64,000 nucleotides of DNA from Galeruca laticollis (Eukaryota > Arthropoda > Insecta > Coleoptera > Chrysomelidae): contig OY998181.1 in NCBI GenBank assembly GCA_963921935.1, forward strand, positions 137,291,423 to 137,355,422, given 5' to 3'. Under the pieces are notes generated by a model. It was not told where the DNA came from and searched no databases. It saw only the letters and a list, made by a program, of their open reading frames with translations. Both the position numbers and the translations under genes were made by a program. This document shows, piece after piece, positions 47,457 through 56,399 of this stretch. How positions within the stretch are numbered: position 1 is the first letter of the stretch; every line of letters starts with the position of its first letter.

Positions 47457-47885
47457 TTAATAAAACTTGTAACTTTCTGCATATAAACATATTCTAGTTG
47501 TTAATAAATAATGTTATTTACTTACTTGTTTATCTATGGACAATCCTCCAGCTTCTTGACTTTTACGCGGTTTATTCTTGCCCTTAAGAAAACTCATAAG
47601 CGCATATCCAAACCATTTTGGTATAAACTTTTGTCCCGAGCCAGATTTTTTGCACTGTTTAAAATTCCTTCTTTCTCTTTGATATTGAGAGTTGATATTT
47701 CTTATTTTTCTCTCAATTTCTTCCTCTGGCAAATTTAGAGATCGTCCAATTTCCTTTAAAGCATCAGCCTTTTTATAGCGATTTTTATATTCACTATTTG
47801 TTGGATCCCATAACAATGGGGTTTCTCGATACAATTCTATTAATTTACAAGTGTTATCCACAGTCCACTTCGTTTTTTCCGACAT
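45638..47885 (-). CDS. Harbinger MADF/Myb-type partner protein, intact
   Basis: Exon 1 is 47885-47526: MSEKTKWTVDNTCKLIELYR, LLWDPTNSEYKNRYKKADAL and IGRSLNLPEEEIERKIRNIN, a MADF-type DNA-binding domain, ending ...IDKQ at donor AA|GTAAGT. Exon 2 is 46390-45638 after a TTGTTACAG acceptor: an acidic segment (RSDESYSSEEGEEE), then a helical region DDFDIFGEIVARKLRNLP and EHQINNLLYEAELGKY, then a Ser/Gln-rich tail with two near-repeats of PSVQSYSQLSSVQSLPN. The join is in frame, giving 370 residues without stops. In this superfamily the partner binds the element ends and brings the transposase to the nucleus. The whole catalytic exon of the transposase lies inside this gene's intron. Confidence 0.8.
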
Positions 47886-48163
47886 CGTTTCACAGTAACA
47901 AATAAACATACGCGAACGATACTTTAAGTTTTGTTTCTCTGTCCACACTGAATCGACACAGTTCCCGATAAAGCGAACAAAACAGAAACCTTTTGATATT
48001 TACCGACAAGCGACGGGACTCGAAATTGTTGCGGAATCCGGCGACAAAACAGTGCCGAGACAAAATAGTCGCTGAAATGTTGCATCTTTGTTGCAGAATT
48101 GTTGAAAAACCTGAAGTTTCTGTTTTGTTTCTCGTTTGTCGGTTTGATGTGGACCCGGCTCAA

Positions 48164-48290
48164 GAGGTAATATGCCGTCACATAAGTTTCCCATATCCCT
48201 GTCATGGGCAGCGTGACACGTATTTGTGTACTGAACCACTTTCTTATGGAGTTCTTCTGGTATTGTCCAAAATGTTCTCTTCAAAGGACT
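48164..48290 (-). pseudogene. Unknown coding fragment, right half
   Basis: Minus-strand frames end at the Harbinger 3 edge: RTFWTIPEELHKKVVQY in one frame and MTGIWETYVTAYYLL in another. The second continues in frame with ENPEKCSQEF of the left half if the insertion is ignored. Family unknown. Confidence 0.35.
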
Positions 48291-48439
48291 TTTTCTAGTT
48301 ATAAGTGGTAATTTTTTTCACATGTTTTTCGTCGATTTGATGGTCCTGGCTGTAGAAGTTCTTCCTCGGTAGACTCTTCGAGTCGTGAAAACTCTTAAAT
48401 CGCAGAAAATGATGATGTGACAGTCGAAAAATCATAATC

Positions 48440-49640
48440 ATCATCATCGTGATCGTCGTTTAATAAAATCTCGACTCTGACGTCATTGTTGCATGTCTGT
48501 CCACTACAGTGCAGGCAAATAACGTAGCAACTAATTCCTGCTTTTCTACACCTACAAGCAGCCCCACACTTTCCTTTACATTTGCACGAAATGAGTTTCA
48601 AAAGTTCAGTTAGAGCGGGTGCGGCTGTGGTGCAAATTGGCTCTAGCCCGTAATTAGTCTGTCGCCAACCCCATTCCTGAGGATCTTTGACAATTCCGAG
48701 CCACGTTTGTACCTGTAGATATGTCCGAAAAACGTGTTGGCGGACTGCGCTTTCCGTTGGTGGGAGTAGTGAAAGATTATAAATCTTATTTGTCGTCATT
48801 GATTTTGCAAAGCGGTGGAATCGCAAAATATCTGCTGATGAATTTCGACTTTCCAATATTATAAAAAGACGACGCGGTGTCACAACCGCTGAAAGCATGG
48901 ATGAAAAGAATATTCTCAAGAACAGACTTATAGTGCTTGAAACTATTCGGAGAATACAGTTTTGCATTTAGCTGGTTTGCGAAAAAAAGAATTTTTTTTG
49001 TCCTGTGCAAGTCCGGAAATTAAAACCAAAAGATCGATATCTTCGCCGACGATTTCCACAGAGTCATGAAACGATTCTTCTCTCTTTGCTGTGGTTACAA
49101 TAAGGGTATCAGCATTCTCAAAAGCCTGCTCTACTTTTATTCCGGTATTTGTAAAATAACGGCGAAGCATTTGTATTAAGTTGTTTTGATTTTGGTCCCT
49201 TGCAAGAAGCTTCTCCTAGCTAACTTTCGGAGCAGTAGTTTCATCAAACGTGAACTCTAGTGATTGGTTCTTCCTTGAAAGTCGTGCCCTTTCCGAAGTT
49301 TTAGTTCCTATGAGTCTCATGTCAGTCGGATAACCGTCGAATACAATTGTCACACTTTCTCCAAAGTGTTGTTGCACGTATGTGACATATTTCTTGCAGA
49401 TGAGGTCAAACGTCTCAATTCAACCCCAAACAACTTTGTGCAGAAGGAAACCACCGTCGGTTATGTGATGATGTCTGTCATCGAAGGTTCGAAGGCATTG
49501 TATAATAGCGACTTTGTTCCTTTTCGCATTCCTTCTTCTGTGAACAATGACAGTGGGAACGGAGCGAGCTCGTATGCTGTTAATTTTATCAGGTCATTCT
49601 CGGAATTCTTCGTTATGCACATTCATATAAACGTATATTA
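48440..49640 (-). pseudogene. PIN-like / Cys-rich family relic
   Basis: Right to left: APFPLSLFTEEGMRKGTKS (about 49570-49510), YVTYVQQHFGESVTIVFDGYP (49380-49330), LIQMLRRYFTNTGIKVEQAF and ADTLIVTTA (49170-49090), EIVGEDIDLLVLISG (about 49050), ENILFIHAFSGCDTASSFYN (48920-48860), then LLPPTESAVRQHVFRTYLQV, PQEWGWRQTN and a Cys-rich end (ISCKCKGKCGAACRCRKAGI, then SCYVICLHC). The Asp-rich blocks (FDGYP, DTLIV, GEDIDLLVL, GCDTASS) have the spacing of a PIN/FEN1-like nuclease fold. This layout recurs in a widespread, poorly characterised invertebrate protein family. Stops near 49230 and 49430 and frame changes near 48830 and 48970 break it. Role unknown; transposon origin is plausible. Confidence 0.55.
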
Positions 49641-49775
49641 CACGTGTGTGAGTGTTTATTGGGTATTTCATAGTTAAATAAAAATAATTACAGTAAGTAT
49701 AACAGTTATAATGTTATCACTCGCTTCAGATAAAGATTTTTAACAACAAAGGTTATATTATGAAAAAAACTTTAT

Positions 49776-51790
49776 TTAATGCAACTTTGCGTTAGGTTGG
49801 TTTAATTTAACACTATTCATAAGGTTATGTTTTCGTTTTTTGGCTCGGGGAGCAGAACCGTTAGAAGGGCGACCCGATAGAAGCCTCTTGCTCCCTCTGG
49901 TCACTGAAACTGACCTCCTTGAAATTGATGTTAGCTGCACTCGTATTACCACTCCAGCTTTTCTGTGAAGGGGGGCATTTTGCCCCAATGTGTGCAACAT
50001 TGTTTCCATCTGGCCTTCCGATGTGATTTTATTTAATCTAGACAAAGCCTTTTCCAGACCTACGAAAAAGAAGTTCGTTTAATTATTGCAACTCTGATTC
50101 TGCAAATTATTTTATGAATCATTCTACTTTTTTTCTCATTTTTGATGATAAATAAATTAATGAATTAGCACTAGAACCGCCATAGCGGCTATTACTAGAA
50201 ATTGTGCATAAAAACATTTAACCACCATTTAGCATTTATGTTAAATTGAGGTAAAGTTGTTGTGAGTAGTAGAAGTGTATGAAGCTGTGGCTCAGAGGAC
50301 ATCATTAGTTTTATATAGGTTACATTTCTATATGAAATGTAAGTCCTGCCTTCCGAATCAAATGTCTTAGTTTAAGAAATATGAGTCTCAGCTACCTTTG
50401 ATTTGTTAAATTTGAATTACTGCAATACGCTATATGGTACTTGAAAGCATGATTAAAATATATATTTACCTGAAACAGAGGGATCAAACTGTTCCATTAT
50501 CGTTTCAAATCTTTTACGAAGCTGCTGTTTCAGATCTCCTTTTTCAATTCTGGTAACAGGTGCCGTACAGTCGTCATCTTCATTATCTACCATTACATGA
50601 GCTGATTTGGAGCTTTTAGGTGCACAAAGCTGATGCACTTCAGATTGCTCCTGCTGAAGTGGTTTATAAAAAGCCACTGGAGGAGCATCCTCTCCCAAAG
50701 CTAAATAAGCCATTTTATATCTATCTTTTGCTTCAATGGGAGGAAAATTCCTTGCACATATATTAAAATGATAATATACCGCAAACTAATGTTTGCAGAA
50801 TCTGCCGAACATTCCAGATGGACAGGAGCAGCAAGCAGTTTTCACATTTACTGAATAAATGTTATTTTCTCTTTTTACAGAAATCTCATGTCCTTCCTTC
50901 CTTTCAGTGACGTCTTCTTTCAGAATAGTCTTTTCAGCATCAAGTGCGTTCTTTTTCATTTTTTAGCTAAAGTCTTGGTCCAAAATTTCTCGAATTTCCA
51001 AATTCTTGCAACCTTCTTTTGTAACAATCTTCAAGAATTGTCGCAGTGAAGTGTATTAATGTTATCACATTGTAAGCTTTCACTCTGCATAGAACTTCAT
51101 CTTTGAAGATTCTTATAGCAACTTCTGAGAAGTTATTCGTGTGGTGTCCTCTGACAGCTTCATCTCTGAAAGCAAGACACCATAACTCTTTGTATTCCCA
51201 ATATTTCCCTATGTATCCATTAATCATTTGGAATGAAAACATCAGCTGCCTTCTGTGATCTTTGGGAATATAATTATTTGCATCCCATAACCACCTCCAC
51301 ACTGCTAGCCCAACATGAAAAATGCAGAGCAAATTCTTGCTAGTTGGCCATGTCTTTCGGAGAGCATTGATTTCTGCCTCTGAATGGTCACTTAAAAAGA
51401 TATGAGGTGCACCCTTCAAGTTGAAAGCAGAATCTTGAAGGGGTTCTTTCAGCAACTGAAACCCTTGTTTGTAAGCATCTTCATTTTGTCCTCTAGTTAA
51501 GAGAATTCCTATAAGCACTGGTCCAACAGAACATGGTGTCAGTAAAAACGTGATAGTATGGCTTTCTGCATCACAAGAGCTCGTTGAATCAATGAAAATT
51601 ATATCTTCTGTACAAGGAAGTTTGTGTACTCTTTTCATTATTGGTGTTAAAATTAGCACAGCAAAAGGATCTTCCTTACACCCTTTTCGGCATATGCTGA
51701 GATTTTTTTCTTCAGTTTTTAAAACAACACACCAAGTAAGTATATAATAATAGCAAAAATACATTTTTCTACATTCGAGCAAAAAACGAA
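49776..51790 (-). pseudogene. MULE-type transposase with SWIM finger
   Basis: From 51780: a frame of 271 residues with CTEDIIFIDSTSSCDAES (first Asp), GVPHIF-like GAPHIFLSDHSEAEINALRK (second Asp), NLLCIFHVGLAVWRWLWD (CxxH-like box) and AVRGHHTNNFSEVAIRIFKD, all typical of MULE domains. After a frameshift near 50965 comes a SWIM zinc finger (TACCSCPSGMFGRFCKH, near 50800) followed by a stop, then MAYLALGEDAPPVAFYKPL. An intron follows (donor CAG|GTAAAT near 50471, acceptor TTTTCGTAG near 50058), and the last exon (GLEKALSRLNKITSEGQMET ... basic RAKKRKHN) ends at 49776. One frameshift and one stop inactivate an otherwise complete C-terminal two thirds. Terminal repeats not found. Confidence 0.7.
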
Positions 51791-51869
51791 ACTTTATTGA
51801 ACTGTATTTAGTGGAAAAACTAGTTCTTTATTGCTCTAGTGCAATAAAAAATTATGGCTAGTATATATA

Positions 51870-52340
51870 ACAAAATATAACGGTGGGATACCCCAAAAGA
51901 ACCAAGGAGGAAGCAATGAAAGCTCTGAGTTAGCTTCTTAAGTAAATGCCTTTATTCCAAGCTCAAGCTTTCGTTTGTGGTTACAAACTTCATCAGGATA
52001 AACTAAAAAATATATGGAGAACACTCCATTACAAATACGTATGAGTTAATTATTATTACACTCACCAGAATCAGCATTGAAGCTCTAAAAATGTAGCGAC
52101 CACATTACTAAAAGAGGTGTATGGAGACAACCTCACATTTGGAAGTATTAAAAATGACTTTAAAAACTAATATGAAAATATTAAAATATGTATATGGAAA
52201 TGTTTAAAATCAAAAATACAAGTAACCAATTGTCAACAATATTAAGAATCTACCTCATCGAAGAGGATGGATGAAGATTAACATTAAACTGTTTCTCTGT
52301 GACTACCACTGACAAGGAACTGGAGAGAGCAGAACTACAC
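51870..52340 (-). repeat. Solo Penelope-type terminal repeat
   Basis: Non-coding. It has the same landmark order as the 25493 pseudo-LTR (GATACCCC-like start, TTTATTCCAAGCTCAAGCTT, TCATCAGG) but a different sequence, so another Penelope family. No reverse transcriptase is adjacent. Confidence 0.5.
51951..52003 (-). ncRNA. Hammerhead-ribozyme-like motif 5
   Basis: Minus strand: core CTGATGA (51996-51990), one extra A, perfect 6-bp stem II (GTTTGT...ACAAAC, loop AACC), GAA, then AGCTTGAGCT able to form a short stem III hairpin, and GGAATAAA partly pairing with upstream TTTATC as stem I. Confidence 0.55.
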
Positions 52341-52384
52341 ATGTCAAAGATTGATTGATGTCACTTTTTTTAAATTGGTTAGGT

Positions 52385-53570
52385 TAGGTTAGATAGAAAT
52401 CGCCGTAAAGCTGCCAAAAATGCATCTGCCTACGGACCTTACTTAAAGTAATGTTAAATGGGCCTGCATAATCCACACCAACATGAAGAAAAGGTTTTAC
52501 TTGAGTAACGCGAGCTTAATGTAAGGCGCCCATTATAGGCTGAAAAAATTTAGGTTTGGTCTTCCAGCATTGAAGGCACTTACCCAAAACACGACGAATT
52601 GAACATTTAGATGATAACATCCAGAATTGTTGGGACAGAAGAAATTGCACAGATTGAACTCCTGCATGAAGATATTTAAGATGATATGATTCAATGAGTA
52701 AATCAGTAAAACGGCCACGTTTAGGTAAAAGAGCAGAATGTTTTCTCTCAAATGAGAGAGGAGCATTAACTAGTCTCCCTCCAACTCGTAAGATGCCTTG
52801 ATCATCAATACATGGAGAGAATTTACGAAGGACCTTGAGTATACTCTGATTGTCTCGAAGCGTCTTAATTTCTGCAGAAAACAACAACTCCTGCGTACGT
52901 TTTACTAGAACTAACAACGCCAGAGGCAGCTCATATGAATTTAGACCACCTATTCGTTTGTTATTTGGTTTGCGAGAATTATAAATGTAGCGAAGAGCAT
53001 AACCTAAAACTCGAGTAAGCTTAAACAAGGAGGAATGTTGCGAAATCAACGAGTCAAGAAGACTCACTCCGGGTACCACGTGAAATGATAATTGACGCTC
53101 TTCTTCAAAAACACTAGAAGATGTGTTAAAATAAGGTTGGGAAGCTCATTCCAAGGTGGACAAATAAATTTAAGAAAAGATGGTCCCGCCCACCATAAGG
53201 TGCAAGTGAGCAACTCTGAGGGTAATAAGCCGCGAGAACCTACATCTGCGGGGTTGTTCTCTGATCTGACATAGAACCAAGAAGAAGAGGGAAGCTTTTC
53301 CTGGATGAAAGACACTCTGTTACTAACAAAAGTCTTCCAGCGATGCGGAGAGGACTTAATCCAAGATAATACAACCTGCGAGTCAGACCATCCAACAACT
53401 TTATCAAAATAAACGTAAGTTTGAAAGGTGTTGCGAAGAAAGGAAACTAGGCGAGCCACTAATACAGAAGCACAAAGCTCTAACCTGGGCAAAGTGATCG
53501 TTTTCAATGGAGCCGATTTGGACGCAACAAAATGTGTGGAACATTTTCCCGTGCGAGTATAAGCAAGAAT
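52385..53570 (-). pseudogene. BEL/Pao RNase H-integrase relic 2
   Basis: Right to left: ILAYTRTGKCSTHF, LKTITLPRLELCASVLVARL, VVGWSDSQVVLSWIKSSPHR (RNase H) and SENNPADVGSRGLLPSELL (53570-53064). Then IDDQGILRVGGRLVNAPLSF, KHSALLPKRG, the zinc-binding HAGVQSVQFLLSQQFWM ... CLQCWKTKP (53079-52516), and after a frame change RVTQVKPFLHVGVDYAGPF (first integrase Asp) ending near 52385. One frameshift near 53070. It lacks gag, protease and reverse transcriptase, i.e. the reverse of relic 1, so the two may be parts of related elements. Its 5' side is cut by the repeat at 53571. Confidence 0.8.
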
Positions 53571-53755
53571 TATTAGTGTTTTAAATGAAACTCACGGTTT
53601 CTGGTTAATTCCACAATATAATAAAAATTGTTGAAAATTCTAAAAAATTGACAATTGTTTCGATAAATCAATATCATCGTCAGAATGACAGAAGTTACAT
53701 TTCCTTTGGCGCCTGATGTTTAGTAGTTATTTTTGGCTAGACCAAGAAGTGACCT
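53571..53755 (-). repeat. Hammerhead-bearing dispersed repeat, copy 2
   Basis: Second copy of the 34200-34386 repeat, same orientation, about 90% similar by eye. It directly abuts a 5'-truncated LTR retroelement, as copy 1 does. Confidence 0.6.
53649..53690 (-). ncRNA. Hammerhead-ribozyme-like motif 6
   Basis: Same as motif 4: core CTGACGA (53683-53677), stem II GATA/TATC, palindromic stem III ACAATTGT, GTC cleavage triplet. Confidence 0.5.
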
Positions 53756-54105
53756 AACTTGTGATTGACTTAATATATGGACTTGGAGCAGAGATCATAA
53801 TAAGGCTAGAACTGGAGGAATGTGATGAGGGGCACGAAACCGAGTGGCGTGAAAACATAGCTGGCTGATATTGCTGCATATTACGAATTCTTGCGTCAGA
53901 TGTTTCCTGCATGTTAAGGGATGTATGTTGTAGTGTAAGGTTACCAAGTTCGGCCTCGAATATAACATCGTTAATTAATTTTTCTGCAATTAGGCTTTGT
54001 CTTTTGTCCACTTCCCTAAGTTTTATGGCAACACTTTTTGTCTTTGTGTATGTAGACGCTTGAAGTGTTCTTGCACAGTCGTCAAAACATCATTGGTCAA
54101 AGAAT
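53756..54105 (-). pseudogene. Harbinger partner protein, C-terminal fragment
   Basis: QDSLTNDVLTTVQEHFKRL, then after a frame change AIKLREVDKRQSLIAEKLI and NDVIFEAELGNLTLQ, matching the C-terminal helical region of Harbinger MADF/Myb partners (compare EHQINNLLYEAELGKY in the intact gene at 45638), followed by a Ser-rich tail. No transposase of its own nearby. Confidence 0.5.
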
Positions 54106-55030
54106 CTTGGTTCCATTTGCCTGGTCTGCCTTTTGAAGTACCAGTAATGCTCATTATCAATTTGCAGATAAGGCTTAATTGAGTTGGCTGAACTGTGGCC
54201 ACTAATTTTAATTAATTGTTGTTCACCCTCTCCTCCTTTATCCAGGTTACTGACTGCTGTCAACCGCATAGAGTGTTTGTTATTTTTATTTCTTTTGTAT
54301 TTAATCCTGTCTCCTCTGCTGCTTCTTTAGTCCATTTCGAAAGTTCGTTTTTTCCCACTGGAGTGTTTTTGTACCATCCACTTGATTGTTCTTTGTTCCA
54401 TGATGGGTTTACTGTCAAGAATAATCGATGAGTTGTTATTCTAGCTGAACATTTAACCATTAGAATTTTAAAAAGACGGATTGGAGAAAAAGTAAGATTC
54501 TTCGTGTTGGGGACCACCCATTTACTATCGGCCATTTTTTTTCTCCACCCTGGGCCGTTTTATTGAATAGAGGATTATATTCTACTCTTCCTAATAAGTA
54601 GAATTTTTGAAAATGAGTTATTTTTAAAAATATGTAACTATGTTACCTGTTTTAATCTCAGAGTCATTCACTTTCTCTTTAAAATAATGAACTCTGCAAT
54701 TAACTGCTTCTCCGCCTCTCCAGGCAAATTCTAGACAAGCGATTTGCTAAAATTTTCGCCGGAGTCTCTTCGTCCCATAATAAAACCATTGCGTAATATT
54801 CTTCAAATTTTAATGAAGCAGAGCTCGATTTCGTTTTATTGACGCACATCTGCAAATTCCTTCGTTTCGCATTACGAGCTTCCCTACTTGATTGAAAGAT
54901 AATATCTTTGAACGGATCAAAAATGATCTTCCACTTAATAAAATACATCTATTGCATTTTTTTGCAACGGTGTTCCAGATTGTTCTCACAACTTGTTCTT
55001 TGTAATTTTCACCGTTTTTTTTCTTCATAT
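54106..55030 (-). pseudogene. Crypton/DUF3504-type tyrosine recombinase relic
   Basis: N-terminal core-binding part (55030-54740) reads KKNGENYKEQVVRTIWNTVA, FDPFKDIIFQSSREARNAKR. A later frame (54535-54262) reads LFLTVNPSWNKEQSSGWYKN, TPVGKNELSKWTKEAAEETG, and after a frameshift HSMRLTAVSNL, QLIKISGHSSANSIKPY and NEHYWYFKRQ. The HSMR box, GHSS and KPY supply the Arg, His and Tyr of a tyrosine recombinase. The TPVGKN...ISGHSS pattern is that of DUF3504 proteins, considered Crypton-derived. It is distinct from the other recombinase-like genes in the window. Broken by several indels. Confidence 0.6.
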
Positions 55031-55459
55031 TCCATGCCCAATCGGATTAGGTTTAGCTGCTCTCAACTTGTAGTTTCCAAAAGCTCGTATCTCCGTGTAT
55101 TGCAGAATTCCGTAAACTGTTACCATATTGACGTATGGATTTTCACGGTATTGTACGGTACACTTTTCTCAACCGCGAGTTCAATATAAGTCATAGAATC
55201 ACTTTCGAAGCGACTAATTCTCACTACATACACTGTGTAAAAACAATATTACAAAATTTATTGACAATAAAATCAGAAAAATTGTTAAGCATCGTTTTCT
55301 GGTTTCCTAGGAGACCATAATTACTTGTTATCAAAGGTATTGTAATTATTGATGACAACATCCGTCAAGTTTTGCCACGGGTAAACTCGAAAAAACTACT
55401 GGCAGGTGCTGTCATAAAGTTTTTCCACCGAGAAACCATTTGTAATTCAAAATTGCGCG

Positions 55460-55925
55460 TTTGTGATTGGTGGAAATCAAGACGAGGTAAATTGTAAGCT
55501 AAAACTTTATTTAATTCACCGGAAGCTCGTTACACTCATTTTTCCCGACCTTCAACTCGAACATATTTTTAATGATATAGCGCGTCACCGTGTGATATCA
55601 AGTGTTGGATTCAGTGATCAATGGGTTGAAATCAAGATTCTCCAGCGAAAGTCTGAAAATTGCCACAGAAATTGACAAATTTTTGTCATTCGATTTTGAT
55701 GGAGCTGCAGTTTTTATTGACTACCACTACGCCAATTTGTTGAAAATCGATAAAAGTACTTTAAAAACCGAAATGAAAGTTATAAAGAATAATCTTACAG
55801 CTCAAATATCGGAAAAATCTGAAGAAATTGATAATTTTCTTAACTTGAATGCGAAAACTTTCCAATGTTTACGGTTTACTTGCGTTTTTTTGGCCACACT
55901 GTCTTACATGAAATTTGTGGCGTAA
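55460..55925 (+). pseudogene. hAT-type transposase fragment
   Basis: Frame 55602-55925 (VINGLKSRFSSESLKIATEI ... IDKSTLKTEMKVIKNNL ... EEIDNFLNLN) resembles the helical middle of hAT/ZMYM-like (DUF4371-type) transposases just before their dimerisation region. An overlapping frame 55463-55675 gives LEHIFNDIARHRVISS. No RNase H core or hAT C-terminal motif is visible. Tentative. Confidence 0.4.
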
Positions 55926-56395
55926 ACCCCCCCCCTCTAAATAAGTGATCTATTTCCTCCTATGACGGGAACTACATCTTGAAAACGTTTACTTGAGAAT
56001 TCTAACGACTTATAATTAAGATTCATATAAGATAAATGTATATGAATCCTACCATTATTTTGATCCGATGTACTCATCTCCTTCCTGAGTTTTCGACGTT
56101 AAGTTCGCGGATACCTTGTATAACTTTCGAGAGCACCTGAATAGTTTTTTTACTACCGAATACGTTCAAAATAAATGTAAGCCACAAATTAAAAGAGCAT
56201 ATAACAAAGTTGCGCTGACAAATTCTTAATTTAAAATTGTATAAATTATACTAATTTTACAAAAAAACCACTAAGCAGTTATAAAATCGATTAATCTTGA
56301 AGTTTCTCACAAAATTTTTTGAGAGGTAAAAAATACTAAACCAAATAAACAAGAGGATACAGACCTGGAGTTTTATGTAATAGTTTATTTTGAGG
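55926..56395. other. No gene seen
   Basis: AT-rich, begins with a CCCCCCCCC run at 55928. Nothing recognised. Confidence 0.4.
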
Positions 56396-56399
56396 TGAA

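Larger units (their letters stand above)
44867..48160. mobile_element. Complete Harbinger element 3
   Basis: 3.29 kb with a CAA target duplication (44864-44866 and 48161-48163) and terminal inverted repeats beginning [T/A]GCCGGGTCCACAT, then AAACCGACAAA, at both ends. It carries the two-gene PIF/Harbinger set: a DDE transposase on the plus strand and a MADF/Myb-type partner on the minus strand. Each gene's intron contains an exon of the other. The 3-bp duplication is as expected for PIF/Harbinger. Confidence 0.9.
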
